From NCBI RefSeq assembly GCF_011602365.1, contig NZ_JAAONZ010000012.1:1-64000 (forward strand): 64,000 bases of DNA. The letters run 5' to 3'. The DNA is from Pseudomaricurvus hydrocarbonicus (GTDB lineage: Bacteria; Pseudomonadota; Gammaproteobacteria; Pseudomonadales; Cellvibrionaceae). The position numbers and the translations under genes are program-made. How positions within the stretch are numbered: the stretch's first letter is position 1; each line of letters begins with the position of its first letter. Positions 53,579 to 62,216 of this stretch are shown here, in pieces. Under the pieces are notes generated by a model. The model saw nothing but the letters and a program-made list of their open reading frames with translations, was not told where the DNA came from and made no database searches.

Positions 53579-55471
53579 ATGAAGAGATCCATTGCATCTG
53601 TATGCTTGTCTGGGGACTTGCGTCAAAAACTGGAAGCGGCTGCCTATGCGGGTTTTGATGGCATTGAAATCTTTGAAAATGATTTGATGTTGTTTGATGA
53701 GTCGCCGGCGGTGGTGAGACGCATGTCGGAAGATTTGGGTTTGAGGATCATTGCGCTGCAACCGTTTCGCGACTTTGAGTGCATGCCTTCGGACAAGATG
53801 CAGAAGAACTTTGATCGGGCCGAACGAAAGTTCGATTTGATGGAAGAACTGCATACGGACACCCTGTTGATTTGCAGTAACGTGTCACCGCAGTGTATCG
53901 ACAGTCTCGATCGGGCGGTGGAAGAGTTCTCAGAACTGGCCGAGCGTGCTCAAAAACGCCACTACAAACTGGGTTATGAGGCATTGGCGTGGGGCCGCAA
54001 TATCAAGGATTATGAAGACGCCTGGCAGTTGGTGAACCGAGTTGATCACAAGAATTTAGGCATTATCCTCGACAGCTTCCATATCTATGCCCGCAGTAAG
54101 AATTTGAGTGTGATTCGCGATATTCCCGGTGATCGTATTGCTCTGGTGCAGGTTGCCGATGCACCGTGGCTCGATATGGACGTGCTGCAATGGAGCCGCC
54201 ATTTCCGCTGCTTCCCGGGTCAGGGTGATCTGCCCATGGTCGACTTCATGACTGAAGTCACCAATACCGGCTATGAAGGCTATTTTTCCCATGAAATATT
54301 CAATGATGAATTTCGATCCTCTCCGTGTCGCCCTACGGCAATAGACGGCATGCGATCGATGCTGTGGCTGGAAGAAGAGGTCGCCAGAGCGGTGCCGGAT
54401 CTCAGTTCAAAGACGCCGAAAGCTTTAGATTATTTGCCACCTGAACCCAGCGTGAAAAGCGTTGAGTTTATCGAATTTGCTGCCGAAGGCCAGTCCAGAG
54501 AGGAACTGCTGGATCTGTTGACCAAATTGGGGTTCACCAACACCCACCGTCATCGCAGCAAGGATGTCAGCCTTTTCCGCCAGGGCGATGTCAGTATTGT
54601 GGTCAATGAAGAACCCGACAGCTTTGCTCAGAACTACTATTTAATGCATGGAGTCTCGGTGTGTGCGGTTGCCTATCTGGCGGATGATGCTGAGGGTATG
54701 GCTGAACGTTCAGAGCACTTTGGCTACCGAAAATTTGAAGGGGATATTGAACACGGAGAGATGAACATTCCCGGCGCCAAAGGTGTCGGTGGCGAATTGG
54801 TTTACTTTGTCCAGCGAGACGCGGATGGCAGTCGTTTCTTTGATGTCGATTTTGTGGCAGTTCAGCCCTCTGACGCTGCTGTATCACTGAGCCCAAAAAG
54901 TGATCCAAGCCTGTTGGTGGATCATATTACCAGCGGTGTGTCTGAGTCGGAGTTTCTGTCCACCTCGCTGTTCTACAAAGTGCTGTTCGGGTTGTCCATT
55001 GATCAACCACAGGATCTTATTGATCCTTATGGCATTGTGGTGAGTCGGACCGCAACCAACCGGAATAAAACCATCCGTTTGCCATTTAACATGTCCCGGA
55101 GTTGGGGCGCTTCAACTGAGCGTTTTCGTGAGGTGCAAAAGGGTTCCGGGGTTCAGCACATTGCCTTCGCGTGTGATGACATTTTGACGTTTGCAGAGGG
55201 TATAGATTTAAACATTGTGTTGCCTGTTCCAGATAACTATTACGATGATCTGATCGCCCGCTTTGACTTTGACGACGGATTTGTCGAACAGTTACGAGCA
55301 TACAATATTCTGTACGATAAAAGTGAAACGGGCTATTTTCTGCATTTTTACACCCGTACCGTAAATGGCATGTTTTTTGAGGTTGTTCAGCGTCAAAAGT
55401 ACAGCAACTATGGTGAAGTCAACGCGCAGGTGCGCATGGCGGCGCAGGCAAGAATGCGCAGGGCTCTGTAA
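53579..55471 (+). CDS. quiC1: 3-Dehydroshikimate dehydratase fused to HPPD-like domain (QuiC type)
   Basis: 630 residues. Residues ~1-275 are a TIM barrel of the AP-endonuclease-2 type (KRSIASVCLSGDLRQKLEAA, YAGFDGIEIFENDL, GYEALAWGRN, IILDSFHIYAR, LVQVADAPWLDMDVL, GYFSHEIFNDEF), the bacterial DHS dehydratase that makes protocatechuate. Residues ~290-620 are a two-module VOC part like 4-hydroxyphenylpyruvate dioxygenase. Its iron triad is retained: His449 (LLVDHITSG), His527 (GVQHIAFACDD) and Glu601 (MFFEVVQRQ). In known fused QuiC proteins the dehydratase activity is established; the role of the second domain is less clear. It follows the shikimate dehydrogenase gene, giving shikimate to protocatechuate. 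Confidence 0.92.
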   Translation: MKRSIASVCLSGDLRQKLEAAAYAGFDGIEIFENDLMLFDESPAVVRRMSEDLGLRIIALQPFRDFECMPSDKMQKNFDRAERKFDLMEELHTDTLLICSNVSPQCIDSLDRAVEEFSELAERAQKRHYKLGYEALAWGRNIKDYEDAWQLVNRVDHKNLGIILDSFHIYARSKNLSVIRDIPGDRIALVQVADAPWLDMDVLQWSRHFRCFPGQGDLPMVDFMTEVTNTGYEGYFSHEIFNDEFRSSPCRPTAIDGMRSMLWLEEEVARAVPDLSSKTPKALDYLPPEPSVKSVEFIEFAAEGQSREELLDLLTKLGFTNTHRHRSKDVSLFRQGDVSIVVNEEPDSFAQNYYLMHGVSVCAVAYLADDAEGMAERSEHFGYRKFEGDIEHGEMNIPGAKGVGGELVYFVQRDADGSRFFDVDFVAVQPSDAAVSLSPKSDPSLLVDHITSGVSESEFLSTSLFYKVLFGLSIDQPQDLIDPYGIVVSRTATNRNKTIRLPFNMSRSWGASTERFREVQKGSGVQHIAFACDDILTFAEGIDLNIVLPVPDNYYDDLIARFDFDDGFVEQLRAYNILYDKSETGYFLHFYTRTVNGMFFEVVQRQKYSNYGEVNAQVRMAAQARMRRAL

Positions 55472-55711
55472 CTATGGTGGCTGGAAAAGGTTTTCAGTGA
55501 GTACAAAAGAGGCATAATAACTTAGATTACAATTTGGATTTGTTGTCGAATCAGAGAAACTAAACCAAACATCGCCAGTTTCAATTTGGCACTGATGGTG
55601 TTTGTTTGAGATAATAGTATGCTTCACATACTATGTGCTGGTTCTGAAGTGATAGAAAGCTAAGCGGCAATTTGGTTGGAGCCTGCCATTGAGTCTGAAA
55701 ATAATTTATCT

Positions 55712-55749
55712 ATTTATCCGGTCAGTGTTTATGCACTGACCGGATAAAT
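55712..55749. promoter_or_regulatory. Perfect 16-bp hairpin in the leader of the TonB receptor gene
   Basis: ATTTATCCGGTCAGTG (55712-55727) is exactly inverted as CACTGACCGGATAAAT (55734-55749), loop TTTATG, 47 bp before the GTG start. No T-run follows on either strand, so it is not a simple intrinsic terminator; it may be an operator or an RNA leader structure. The 324-bp gap between the dehydratase and receptor genes (55472-55795) holds nothing else recognised. Confidence 0.7.
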
Positions 55750-55795
55750 CAACAATAAAAAACACTACATAACGAAAGAAAGAAGGAGAGGCATC

Positions 55796-57961
55796 GTGAA
55801 TAACACTGTACCCAAAGATTTGAATTTTCGTCGGATATTGTTGTCGTCCGCCATCAGTATGGCCGTCTGTGCGCCCATCGTGTCAGCTGAGATGTTGGAA
55901 GAGGTCGTGGTAACCGCGGAGCGACGGGCGGCCAATGTACAGGATATTCCCATTGCGATGACGGCGATGACGTCAGATCAATTGGAGAAAAAAGCCGTGA
56001 CTCAGTTGGAAGATCTTCAATACGCCGCACCGAGTCTGTCAATAACGGATGCCGCGATCACTCAATCGGTCAATATCCGTGGTATCGGACTGGCCAGTGG
56101 TGATCCGAACGCCAGCAACGGTGTTGGGACTTATATCGACGGCCTGTTTCAGCCGCCGATTGTAGGGTCCATGAGCTTCTACGATTTAAACGATGTGCAG
56201 GTCCTCAGGGGGCCGCAGGGTACCTTCTCGGGCGCCAATTCAACCGGCGGCGCGATTATGATTAACTCCAAGCGCCCAGAGCTCGGTGAAGCTCTTAATG
56301 GCTATATCCAAGCGGGTGTCGGCAATTTCTCAGCGGTCAATGCCGAAGGTGCCATTGGTGTGCCCTTAACGGAGACACTGGCTCTGCGCGCTGCGTTTAA
56401 AATGGTTGATCGGGACAGCTATTACGATGATATCGGTTCAGCCGATACCGATGCTGGCAGCCTGGACGAAAGCCGTGCGCGTTTGGGGTTGTTGTGGCAG
56501 CCGAGTGATCAATTTGATTTGTACGTGAAGTACGAAACCTCAGATAAAGATACCGGTGGCTATGCCAGTCGCCCCATTGAAGGTACCGATTTTGCCTTTG
56601 GGCGTACCGATGATATCCGCGATATCAGTTACAACACCGACACCCAGCATGAAGAGAGTGACGATACCTTTTTGATCGATACCCAATATGTACTGGCCAA
56701 CGGTGTGGCCTTTAAACTGTTGGCAGGCAAACAGGAAAAGGCCATCGACGTGGTCTGGGATTTTGATTCAACCGATATTCTGAGCCTGGTACAGACACAA
56801 AACATTGAAGAAGATCAGGACAGTTACGAATTCAATATCATTTCGCCAAGTGATGCTGGTTTGCAGTGGGTTGCCGGCTATTACTATCAGAAAAATGATA
56901 TTGCGGTGGATATTCAGACCCCCGGCCCTCGCATTTTACTGGGGATTGAAAAAGAAACAAAAGGTCTGTTTGGTCAACTGGGCTACAACGTCACCGAAGA
57001 TCTCCAGGTAGAATTCGGACTGCGAAAAGCCTGGTACGAAGCCTCGGGCCTGGAGGGCAGCGGCGGCTATTTTGGCCCCGTAGAAAATGGGCCGGCCTTT
57101 CCCATTGGTGGCGATTATAAAGACGACGACGTGTTGGGTAAACTGTCGGTCAACTGGACGTTTGATGAGGACAATCTGGTTTATGCCTCCATGGCCAAGG
57201 GCTATAAGCCCGGCGGTTATAACAACACCAATGCCGAAGACAACTTTGAGCCTGAGAATGTCTGGGCGTATGAGTTAGGTTGGAAGTCGACCATGATGGA
57301 CGGCGCGGTCCGAACCACCATGGCGTTATTTTACAACGACTACGAAGAGTTCCAGTTCGACAATATTGATACCACCTCTGGAAATTCCGGTATTCTCAAC
57401 GTCGGTGAGGCGACCATCAAAGGCGCAGAGTTCTCCATTGAGGGACAATTCGGGGGGCTGCGTCTGGATGCCAGCTTGTCCTATGTCGACTCTGAATTGA
57501 CCCCGGTGGGTGGCATTGTCAATGAGCGGATCTTGCCACCGGATGCCACCGGTCTGCCGCAGTGTGCGGGCGGTTCGACACCTCCGGCCTGTTTTGATTA
57601 CTCCCCGTATCTGGTGAGTTCCTCCGGCGGGGATAATCTTTATTCTCCCGGTTTGAGCTATACCCTGGGCATTGAATATGAGTTTGAGATTTTCGATGGT
57701 GCACTACTGACTCCGCGTTTGAACTACGGTTGGGTAGATGAGCAGTGGGCAAACCTGTTGTACGATGACAGCACCGATTTACTGGAGTCGCGTGGCTTGT
57801 TGTCGGCCTTGATTACTCTGGAAAAAGACGATTGGAAAGTCCAGGCTTATGGCCGTAACCTGACCGATGAAGAGTATATTTCCGGTCAGTATAATGCGCT
57901 GAATGTTGAGTATTTTGGCGCTCCCCGGACCGTGGGTGTGAATGTCACCTACAATTTCTAA
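55796..57961 (+). CDS. TonB-dependent outer-membrane receptor (tannase locus)
   Basis: 721 residues with a GTG start preceded by GAAGGAGAGG. Signal peptide to about residue 31 (PIVSA), TonB box EEVVVTA (35-41), plug (NVQDIPIAMTAMTSDQLEKK; VNIRGIGLASGDPNASNGVG; QVLRGPQGTFSGANSTGGAI), then a barrel that ends NVTYNF. Placed between the DHS dehydratase and the tannase, it probably imports a hydrolysable-tannin-like or hydroxycinnamoyl ester. Cargo is inferred. A partial-terminator hairpin follows. Confidence 0.93.
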   Translation: MNNTVPKDLNFRRILLSSAISMAVCAPIVSAEMLEEVVVTAERRAANVQDIPIAMTAMTSDQLEKKAVTQLEDLQYAAPSLSITDAAITQSVNIRGIGLASGDPNASNGVGTYIDGLFQPPIVGSMSFYDLNDVQVLRGPQGTFSGANSTGGAIMINSKRPELGEALNGYIQAGVGNFSAVNAEGAIGVPLTETLALRAAFKMVDRDSYYDDIGSADTDAGSLDESRARLGLLWQPSDQFDLYVKYETSDKDTGGYASRPIEGTDFAFGRTDDIRDISYNTDTQHEESDDTFLIDTQYVLANGVAFKLLAGKQEKAIDVVWDFDSTDILSLVQTQNIEEDQDSYEFNIISPSDAGLQWVAGYYYQKNDIAVDIQTPGPRILLGIEKETKGLFGQLGYNVTEDLQVEFGLRKAWYEASGLEGSGGYFGPVENGPAFPIGGDYKDDDVLGKLSVNWTFDEDNLVYASMAKGYKPGGYNNTNAEDNFEPENVWAYELGWKSTMMDGAVRTTMALFYNDYEEFQFDNIDTTSGNSGILNVGEATIKGAEFSIEGQFGGLRLDASLSYVDSELTPVGGIVNERILPPDATGLPQCAGGSTPPACFDYSPYLVSSSGGDNLYSPGLSYTLGIEYEFEIFDGALLTPRLNYGWVDEQWANLLYDDSTDLLESRGLLSALITLEKDDWKVQAYGRNLTDEEYISGQYNALNVEYFGAPRTVGVNVTYNF

Positions 57962-57995
57962 AGTCTGAAAGCAGGGAATACAGTAGGTATTTGAT

Positions 57996-58034
57996 AAGCC
58001 GGTACCCTTCGCCAAAGCGAGGTGCCGGCTTGTT
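57996..58034 (+). terminator. Terminator-like hairpin between receptor and tannase genes
   Basis: AAGCCGGTACC (57996-58006) pairs with GGTGCCGGCTT (58021-58031) with one G-T wobble, followed only by GTTTG. A weak terminator or attenuator that would let some transcription reach the tannase gene. Confidence 0.55.
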
Positions 58035-58085
58035 TGTATGCAGATGAATATTTGTCGTGCAATTTGTTACATAGGAACTAGATTG

Positions 58086-59666
58086 ATGATGAAAAAACTT
58101 GTTTTGGGGATGCCAGTCTTAAAAACGGGAATTTGGCTTGGCGCTTTTTTTCTCAGTCCGATGGGCTTGGCGTCGCAGAGTGATTTTGCCGATGCATGCC
58201 GGAACCTGAAGTCGTTGACGCTTGAGGGCTACGATATTGAGGTTACCGAAGCTGCCTATATCGATCGGTCAGAAAAAATGTCTGAAGCCCCCACTCAGTC
58301 GGTGGCTCCTAAAGGTTTCAAGCCCTATTGCAGTCTCAAGGGGTATTTTGAAAAGCGGGTGGGTGTGAATGATAAACCCTACGCGATTGGTTTTGGCCTG
58401 GCGTTACCAGAGAGCTGGAATGGACGCTTCCTGTTTCAGGGCGGGGGTGGCTTGAATGGTTTAATTCGCGAGCCTCTGGGGGCGCTTGCAGCGGGTGAGA
58501 CCCCCGCATTATTTCAGGGTTTTGCGGTTGCCAGTACCGACAGTGGGCATCAAAGTGACAGTCTGTTTAATGTTGAGTTTTTTGAGGATCAGCAATCGCT
58601 GTTGAACTTTTATGATCGTGCGGTGGTAAAAACCACTGAGCTGGCGAAAAAAATTGTCGCGAACCACTACGGTCAACCTTCCCTGTACAACTATTTTGTC
58701 GGGTGTTCTACCGGTGGTCGTGAAGCGATGTCCATGTCGCAACGCTACCCCAATGTCTTTGATGGTATTGTTGCCGGTGCTCCGGCCATGCGCACCAACT
58801 ACTCGGAAGTGGCGGATTTATGGTCCGCCGTGACCTTGCAGGCTCTGGTGGATGACCAGCAGCCTGAGCCATTCAGTGTGGCACAACAGAGCTTAATTGT
58901 TGATGGTCTGTTAAAGGCGTGTGACGCACGAGATGGTATCCGGGACGGGATGGTTGCAGATGTGGTGGGGTGTGACTTTAGCCCCGCTGCGTTGCAGTGT
59001 TCCGCTGAAACTGAAGGGGGAACATGTCTGACCGCAGCGCAGGTCAAGGCGTTGGATAAGGCCTTTGCCGGCCCACGGGACATCGACGGCCGCAATCTTT
59101 ATCCGGGTTTTTTCTGGGACACCGGTGTCGCAGCGAAAGCAGAGCATGGGATTCCGGGGTTACTGCAGGGGGTTGCCGGCCCATTGGGTAAAAGCCGCAT
59201 GGGGCCGCCGTTTGATCTGCAACGGGAAATTGCGATCGCCAGGGATTTTCCTTTGGCACCGGGCAATGCAACCTCCACCCAGCTCAGCACGTTTGCTCAC
59301 GTGGGCGGTAAATTGATGTTCTTTCACGGCGCCAGCGATCCATGGTTTTCCGCCCAAGATACGTTGCAATACTATCAGCGTTTGGCCAAACGCAACGGCG
59401 GTCTTGAGCGCGTACAGCAGTGGTCACGGTTGTACCTGGTACCAGGCATGGGCCATTGCCATGGTGGCGAGAGTACGCTGGACCAATTTGATATGCTCAA
59501 CCCCATGGTGAACTGGGTTGAACAGGGCAAGGCGCCGGAAGCCGTTGAAGCCACAGGCAAAGCATTCCCGGGACGTAGTCGTTCGCTGTGTCCTTATCCC
59601 GCCTACGGCCATTATCTGGGACGTGGTGACAGCGAAGAAGCTGTCAATTTTGACTGTAAGCGGTGA
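58086..59666 (+). CDS. Tannase / feruloyl esterase family protein
   Basis: 526 residues from ATG 58086 (MMKKLVLGMP), preceded by AGGA; a longer frame starts at 58038. Signal peptide to about residue 30 (MGLASQ). The tannase-family catalytic signature CS-D-HC is complete: Cys207-Ser208 (FVGCSTGGREAMSMSQRYPN), Asp418 (FFHGASDPWFSAQDTL) and His457-Cys458 (VPGMGHCHGG), the two cysteines forming the disulfide beside the active site. The insertion VADVVGCDFSPAALQC provides extra cysteines. It hydrolyses gallate, ferulate, caffeate or similar esters in the periplasm or outside. It is adjacent to a receptor and to genes making or using protocatechuate/gallate-type acids. Confidence 0.9.
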   Translation: MMKKLVLGMPVLKTGIWLGAFFLSPMGLASQSDFADACRNLKSLTLEGYDIEVTEAAYIDRSEKMSEAPTQSVAPKGFKPYCSLKGYFEKRVGVNDKPYAIGFGLALPESWNGRFLFQGGGGLNGLIREPLGALAAGETPALFQGFAVASTDSGHQSDSLFNVEFFEDQQSLLNFYDRAVVKTTELAKKIVANHYGQPSLYNYFVGCSTGGREAMSMSQRYPNVFDGIVAGAPAMRTNYSEVADLWSAVTLQALVDDQQPEPFSVAQQSLIVDGLLKACDARDGIRDGMVADVVGCDFSPAALQCSAETEGGTCLTAAQVKALDKAFAGPRDIDGRNLYPGFFWDTGVAAKAEHGIPGLLQGVAGPLGKSRMGPPFDLQREIAIARDFPLAPGNATSTQLSTFAHVGGKLMFFHGASDPWFSAQDTLQYYQRLAKRNGGLERVQQWSRLYLVPGMGHCHGGESTLDQFDMLNPMVNWVEQGKAPEAVEATGKAFPGRSRSLCPYPAYGHYLGRGDSEEAVNFDCKR

Positions 59667-59799
59667 CAACGAAGGTTCACCGTTGTGGCGTTCTGCTATT
59701 GACGGGTCCATACACTGATCGGCCCCTGGGTTGATCGGGCGACAAGGCCATCGAGTAACCGAGCGACCAGGGATCGCTCGGGGATCGCTGGCAACAAAC

Positions 59800-61029
59800 T
59801 TACTGACGACTCTCGGCGTCAATGTCGTCCAGCTTATCGAGCTTGCGGATGGTGGGAAATAAATAACAGCCACCCACGGCAACGATCAATGCCATTAGCC
59901 CCCCCAGGGCGACAGTTGCCACCGGTGACAGAATCGTCGCCACGCTACCGGCGCGAAAATCCCCCATTTTGTTGGAGGTGGCAATAAAGATGGAATTAAC
60001 CGCACTGACCCTGCCGCGCAGGTCATCCGGTGTCGCTATTTGAATCAGTGTCGAGCGAATGTTAACACTCACCATATCGGCCGCACCGTATACCCAGAGG
60101 GCGACCAGACTGAGCCAGAAAACCGTGGAATAGGCAAACAGGACAATCGATAAGGCAAACACCACCAGCGCGATAAAGAGGCTTGGGCCTGTGTTGCGCA
60201 TCGGTATTTTGGCCATCACCAAGCCCACCATCACCGCCCCAAGAGCTGGCATGCCCCTTAACACCCCTAGTGCATCAGGCCCAACATGGAGAATATCCAG
60301 GGCGTAGATGGGCAGCAACGCCATCACGCTTCCTGCGAGAACCGCAAACATATCCAGACTGATGCTGCCCAGCACGATGGGGTTATTCTTAATAAATTGT
60401 ATTCCTCCCAGCAGCTGAGCCAAGCCCCGTGCTGTGGGTTGGACGTGGCTGATTGCCGGCAACGTTAAAAAAAGAACAGTACCAGTGAACCCCAGGCCTC
60501 CGAGAACCCAATAGGTGTCTTTGTCTATCCACGCCAGCAACAGCCCGGCGATGAAAGGTCCGCTGGTGGAGGCCACGTTCCACACGGTTGAGGTGATGGC
60601 GACGGCTTGTGCCAGGGCTTCTCTGCTGACAATGTTGGGTAATATGGCTTGTTGGGCAGGCCCGAAAAAAGCCCGGCTACAGCCGTGAATGAACAGCAGC
60701 GTGAAAATGGTGTACTTATCGAAGTCTTGCGTGTGCATGGCGCTGGCGAGAAACAACAGGATCAGCGTTTCCAAAAGCGCGCAGATAACCAGAATCCTCT
60801 TGCGTGAAAAATGATCCACCACCCAACCGGTCACCATAAACAACAACAGCATGGGTATAATCTGCACCAGACCCACCATGGCCAGGTCAAATGGGTTGCC
60901 GGTGAGTTTGTAGAGGTGCCAGCCGATGGCAACACTGAGCATCGTGTTGGTGAGGCTCATACAGGCACGAGCCATGAGGTAGGGTATGAGAACAGAATAA
61001 TTCATGGGATTTTTAGCCGACTGGATCAA
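59800..61029 (-). CDS. MFS_3 (EntS-like) exporter
   Basis: 409 residues, 12 membrane segments. The N-terminal SLTNTMLSVAIGWHLYKLTG and the helix 2-3 motif GWVVDHFSRKRILVI (GxxxDxxxRxR) plus GCSRAFFGPAQQAILPNIVS are typical of the EntS/MFS_3 group, which exports small molecules such as enterobactin. In this context it might expel toxic phenolics, but no substrate can be read. It is on the opposite strand to the tannase and lies 183 bp downstream of the DoxX gene. Confidence 0.82.
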   Translation of the reverse strand: MIQSAKNPMNYSVLIPYLMARACMSLTNTMLSVAIGWHLYKLTGNPFDLAMVGLVQIIPMLLLFMVTGWVVDHFSRKRILVICALLETLILLFLASAMHTQDFDKYTIFTLLFIHGCSRAFFGPAQQAILPNIVSREALAQAVAITSTVWNVASTSGPFIAGLLLAWIDKDTYWVLGGLGFTGTVLFLTLPAISHVQPTARGLAQLLGGIQFIKNNPIVLGSISLDMFAVLAGSVMALLPIYALDILHVGPDALGVLRGMPALGAVMVGLVMAKIPMRNTGPSLFIALVVFALSIVLFAYSTVFWLSLVALWVYGAADMVSVNIRSTLIQIATPDDLRGRVSAVNSIFIATSNKMGDFRAGSVATILSPVATVALGGLMALIVAVGGCYLFPTIRKLDKLDDIDAESRQ

Positions 61030-61129
61030 AAGTGTACCTGCTTTACAGGTGTGACAGGTTTTGTCGGGGAAACTGGTTGACTGGGCGGAGAGTGTTTGTT
61101 GTCCCGATAAGTATCTCCAGGTTTGCTAG

Positions 61130-61161
61130 TGACCATCAGCTGGAATGTCAGCTGATGGTCA
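61130..61161. terminator. Strong hairpin downstream of doxX-like gene
   Basis: TGACCATCAGCT (61130-61141) is perfectly inverted as AGCTGATGGTCA (61150-61161), loop of 8, about 50 bp after the DoxX-like stop on the minus strand. No T-run, so it is a terminator-like or RNA-stabilising element. Confidence 0.55.
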
Positions 61162-61212
61162 TACAACTAAACCCCGGGTGTTTTGACGCTACAGGTTTTT
61201 AAATCTCTGATG

Positions 61213-61608
61213 TTAGGCTTTCTGGTTGCGCAGATGATCCACGCTCCATTCGCCCGCACCGGAGAACACGAAATACAAAAAGACAAAGGAGAACAATGCG
61301 GCCAGTTCACCGCCGTTGGCCAGAGGCCAGAAGTTTTGCGGCGCGTGGACCATGAAATAGGCAACGGCCATTAACCCGGATAGAAGAAACGCCACTGGGC
61401 GGGTGAATAAACCAATGAGAATCAAAAAGCCACCGGCCAGCTCCAGGACGCCGGCGACGCCAGACAGGGAAAAAAGATCAAATTCATACCGTTGAGCGAC
61501 TGGGTAGCCCCAGATTTTTTGGGCACCATGCTGCATAAACATAAAGGCGGTAATGATGCGCAGTACACTGAGCACCCGGGGGCGCCATTGAGTTAAAACG
61601 TTATCCAT
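61213..61608 (-). CDS. DoxX family membrane protein
   Basis: 131 residues with four membrane helices. VLSVLRIITAFMFMQHGAQK, the FSLSGVAGVLELAGGFLILIGLFTR region and YFMVHAPQNFWPLANGGELA define the DoxX family. Members are linked to redox homeostasis, quinone-type or disulfide stress, and are often found beside aromatic degradation genes. A local role against quinone stress from catechols is possible; inferred. It starts 608 bp before the galD gene on the other strand, so the two are divergent. Confidence 0.85.
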   Translation of the reverse strand: MDNVLTQWRPRVLSVLRIITAFMFMQHGAQKIWGYPVAQRYEFDLFSLSGVAGVLELAGGFLILIGLFTRPVAFLLSGLMAVAYFMVHAPQNFWPLANGGELAALFSFVFLYFVFSGAGEWSVDHLRNQKA

Positions 61609-62005
61609 CTCTATCTCCGTTGATTTTCGAATTAAGTGTTTTTATCTGGTCACTACATTGATATTCGCTACAAACCATTGTGGACCGTCTTTAGCTTTCT
61701 GCGGCGATCACGGTGCTGATCAGGTTGCCGCACGAACAGGGACCGTCGGAATGTCGCGATTCGAGAATGTGAGTTTATAGGGAACAGCAATAGAAGCTTC
61801 GCCATTAATCGTCGCTATTATAGAGGTAAGAGGGCTGGCCACCTAGTATCTGTAAACTTTTTGCATGCATCTTCAAGTAAAACCCATTGGGTTAAAGAGC
61901 GCCATTCATGCATAATTATTGTCGCTGAGTTGAGTTCGATTTCTCATCCCCAGCTATTACCGCTCTCTGGTAAAACTGCACAGGAATCAATGATTTCTGC
62001 ACTTG

Positions 62006-62050
62006 GGCTGAGCCATCTTCATGCAAGTGGCTCAGCCGCCTTTTCTTTTT
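62006..62050 (+). terminator. Orphan plus-strand terminator in front of galD
   Basis: GGCTGAGCCA (62006-62015) pairs perfectly with TGGCTCAGCC (62028-62037), then GCC and a 13-base tract of T with one C. No plus-strand gene ends before it: the neighbour to the left is on the minus strand. It is thus either the end of a small RNA or a leader attenuator of galD-galC. The remaining 61609-62216 gap has no recognised gene. Confidence 0.7.
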
Positions 62051-62216
62051 TTGCCAACATCTTCAGTTTGTTGTCTGAACCTCCTGCCGAAGAAAAGATT
62101 ATTCATACCCGCTAAAGCAAACCCCATGAGTGCTCAAAGCCTCAAGCCTTTATAATTAAAGACAGCAATTAACGACAACCCAAGCCATCTATCACCCGGA
62201 GAATCACGAGCGTCCT

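Noticed and set aside
61861-62115. 84-codon plus-strand frame before galD
   Set aside because: It runs through a strong terminator hairpin and has no family match or ribosome site.
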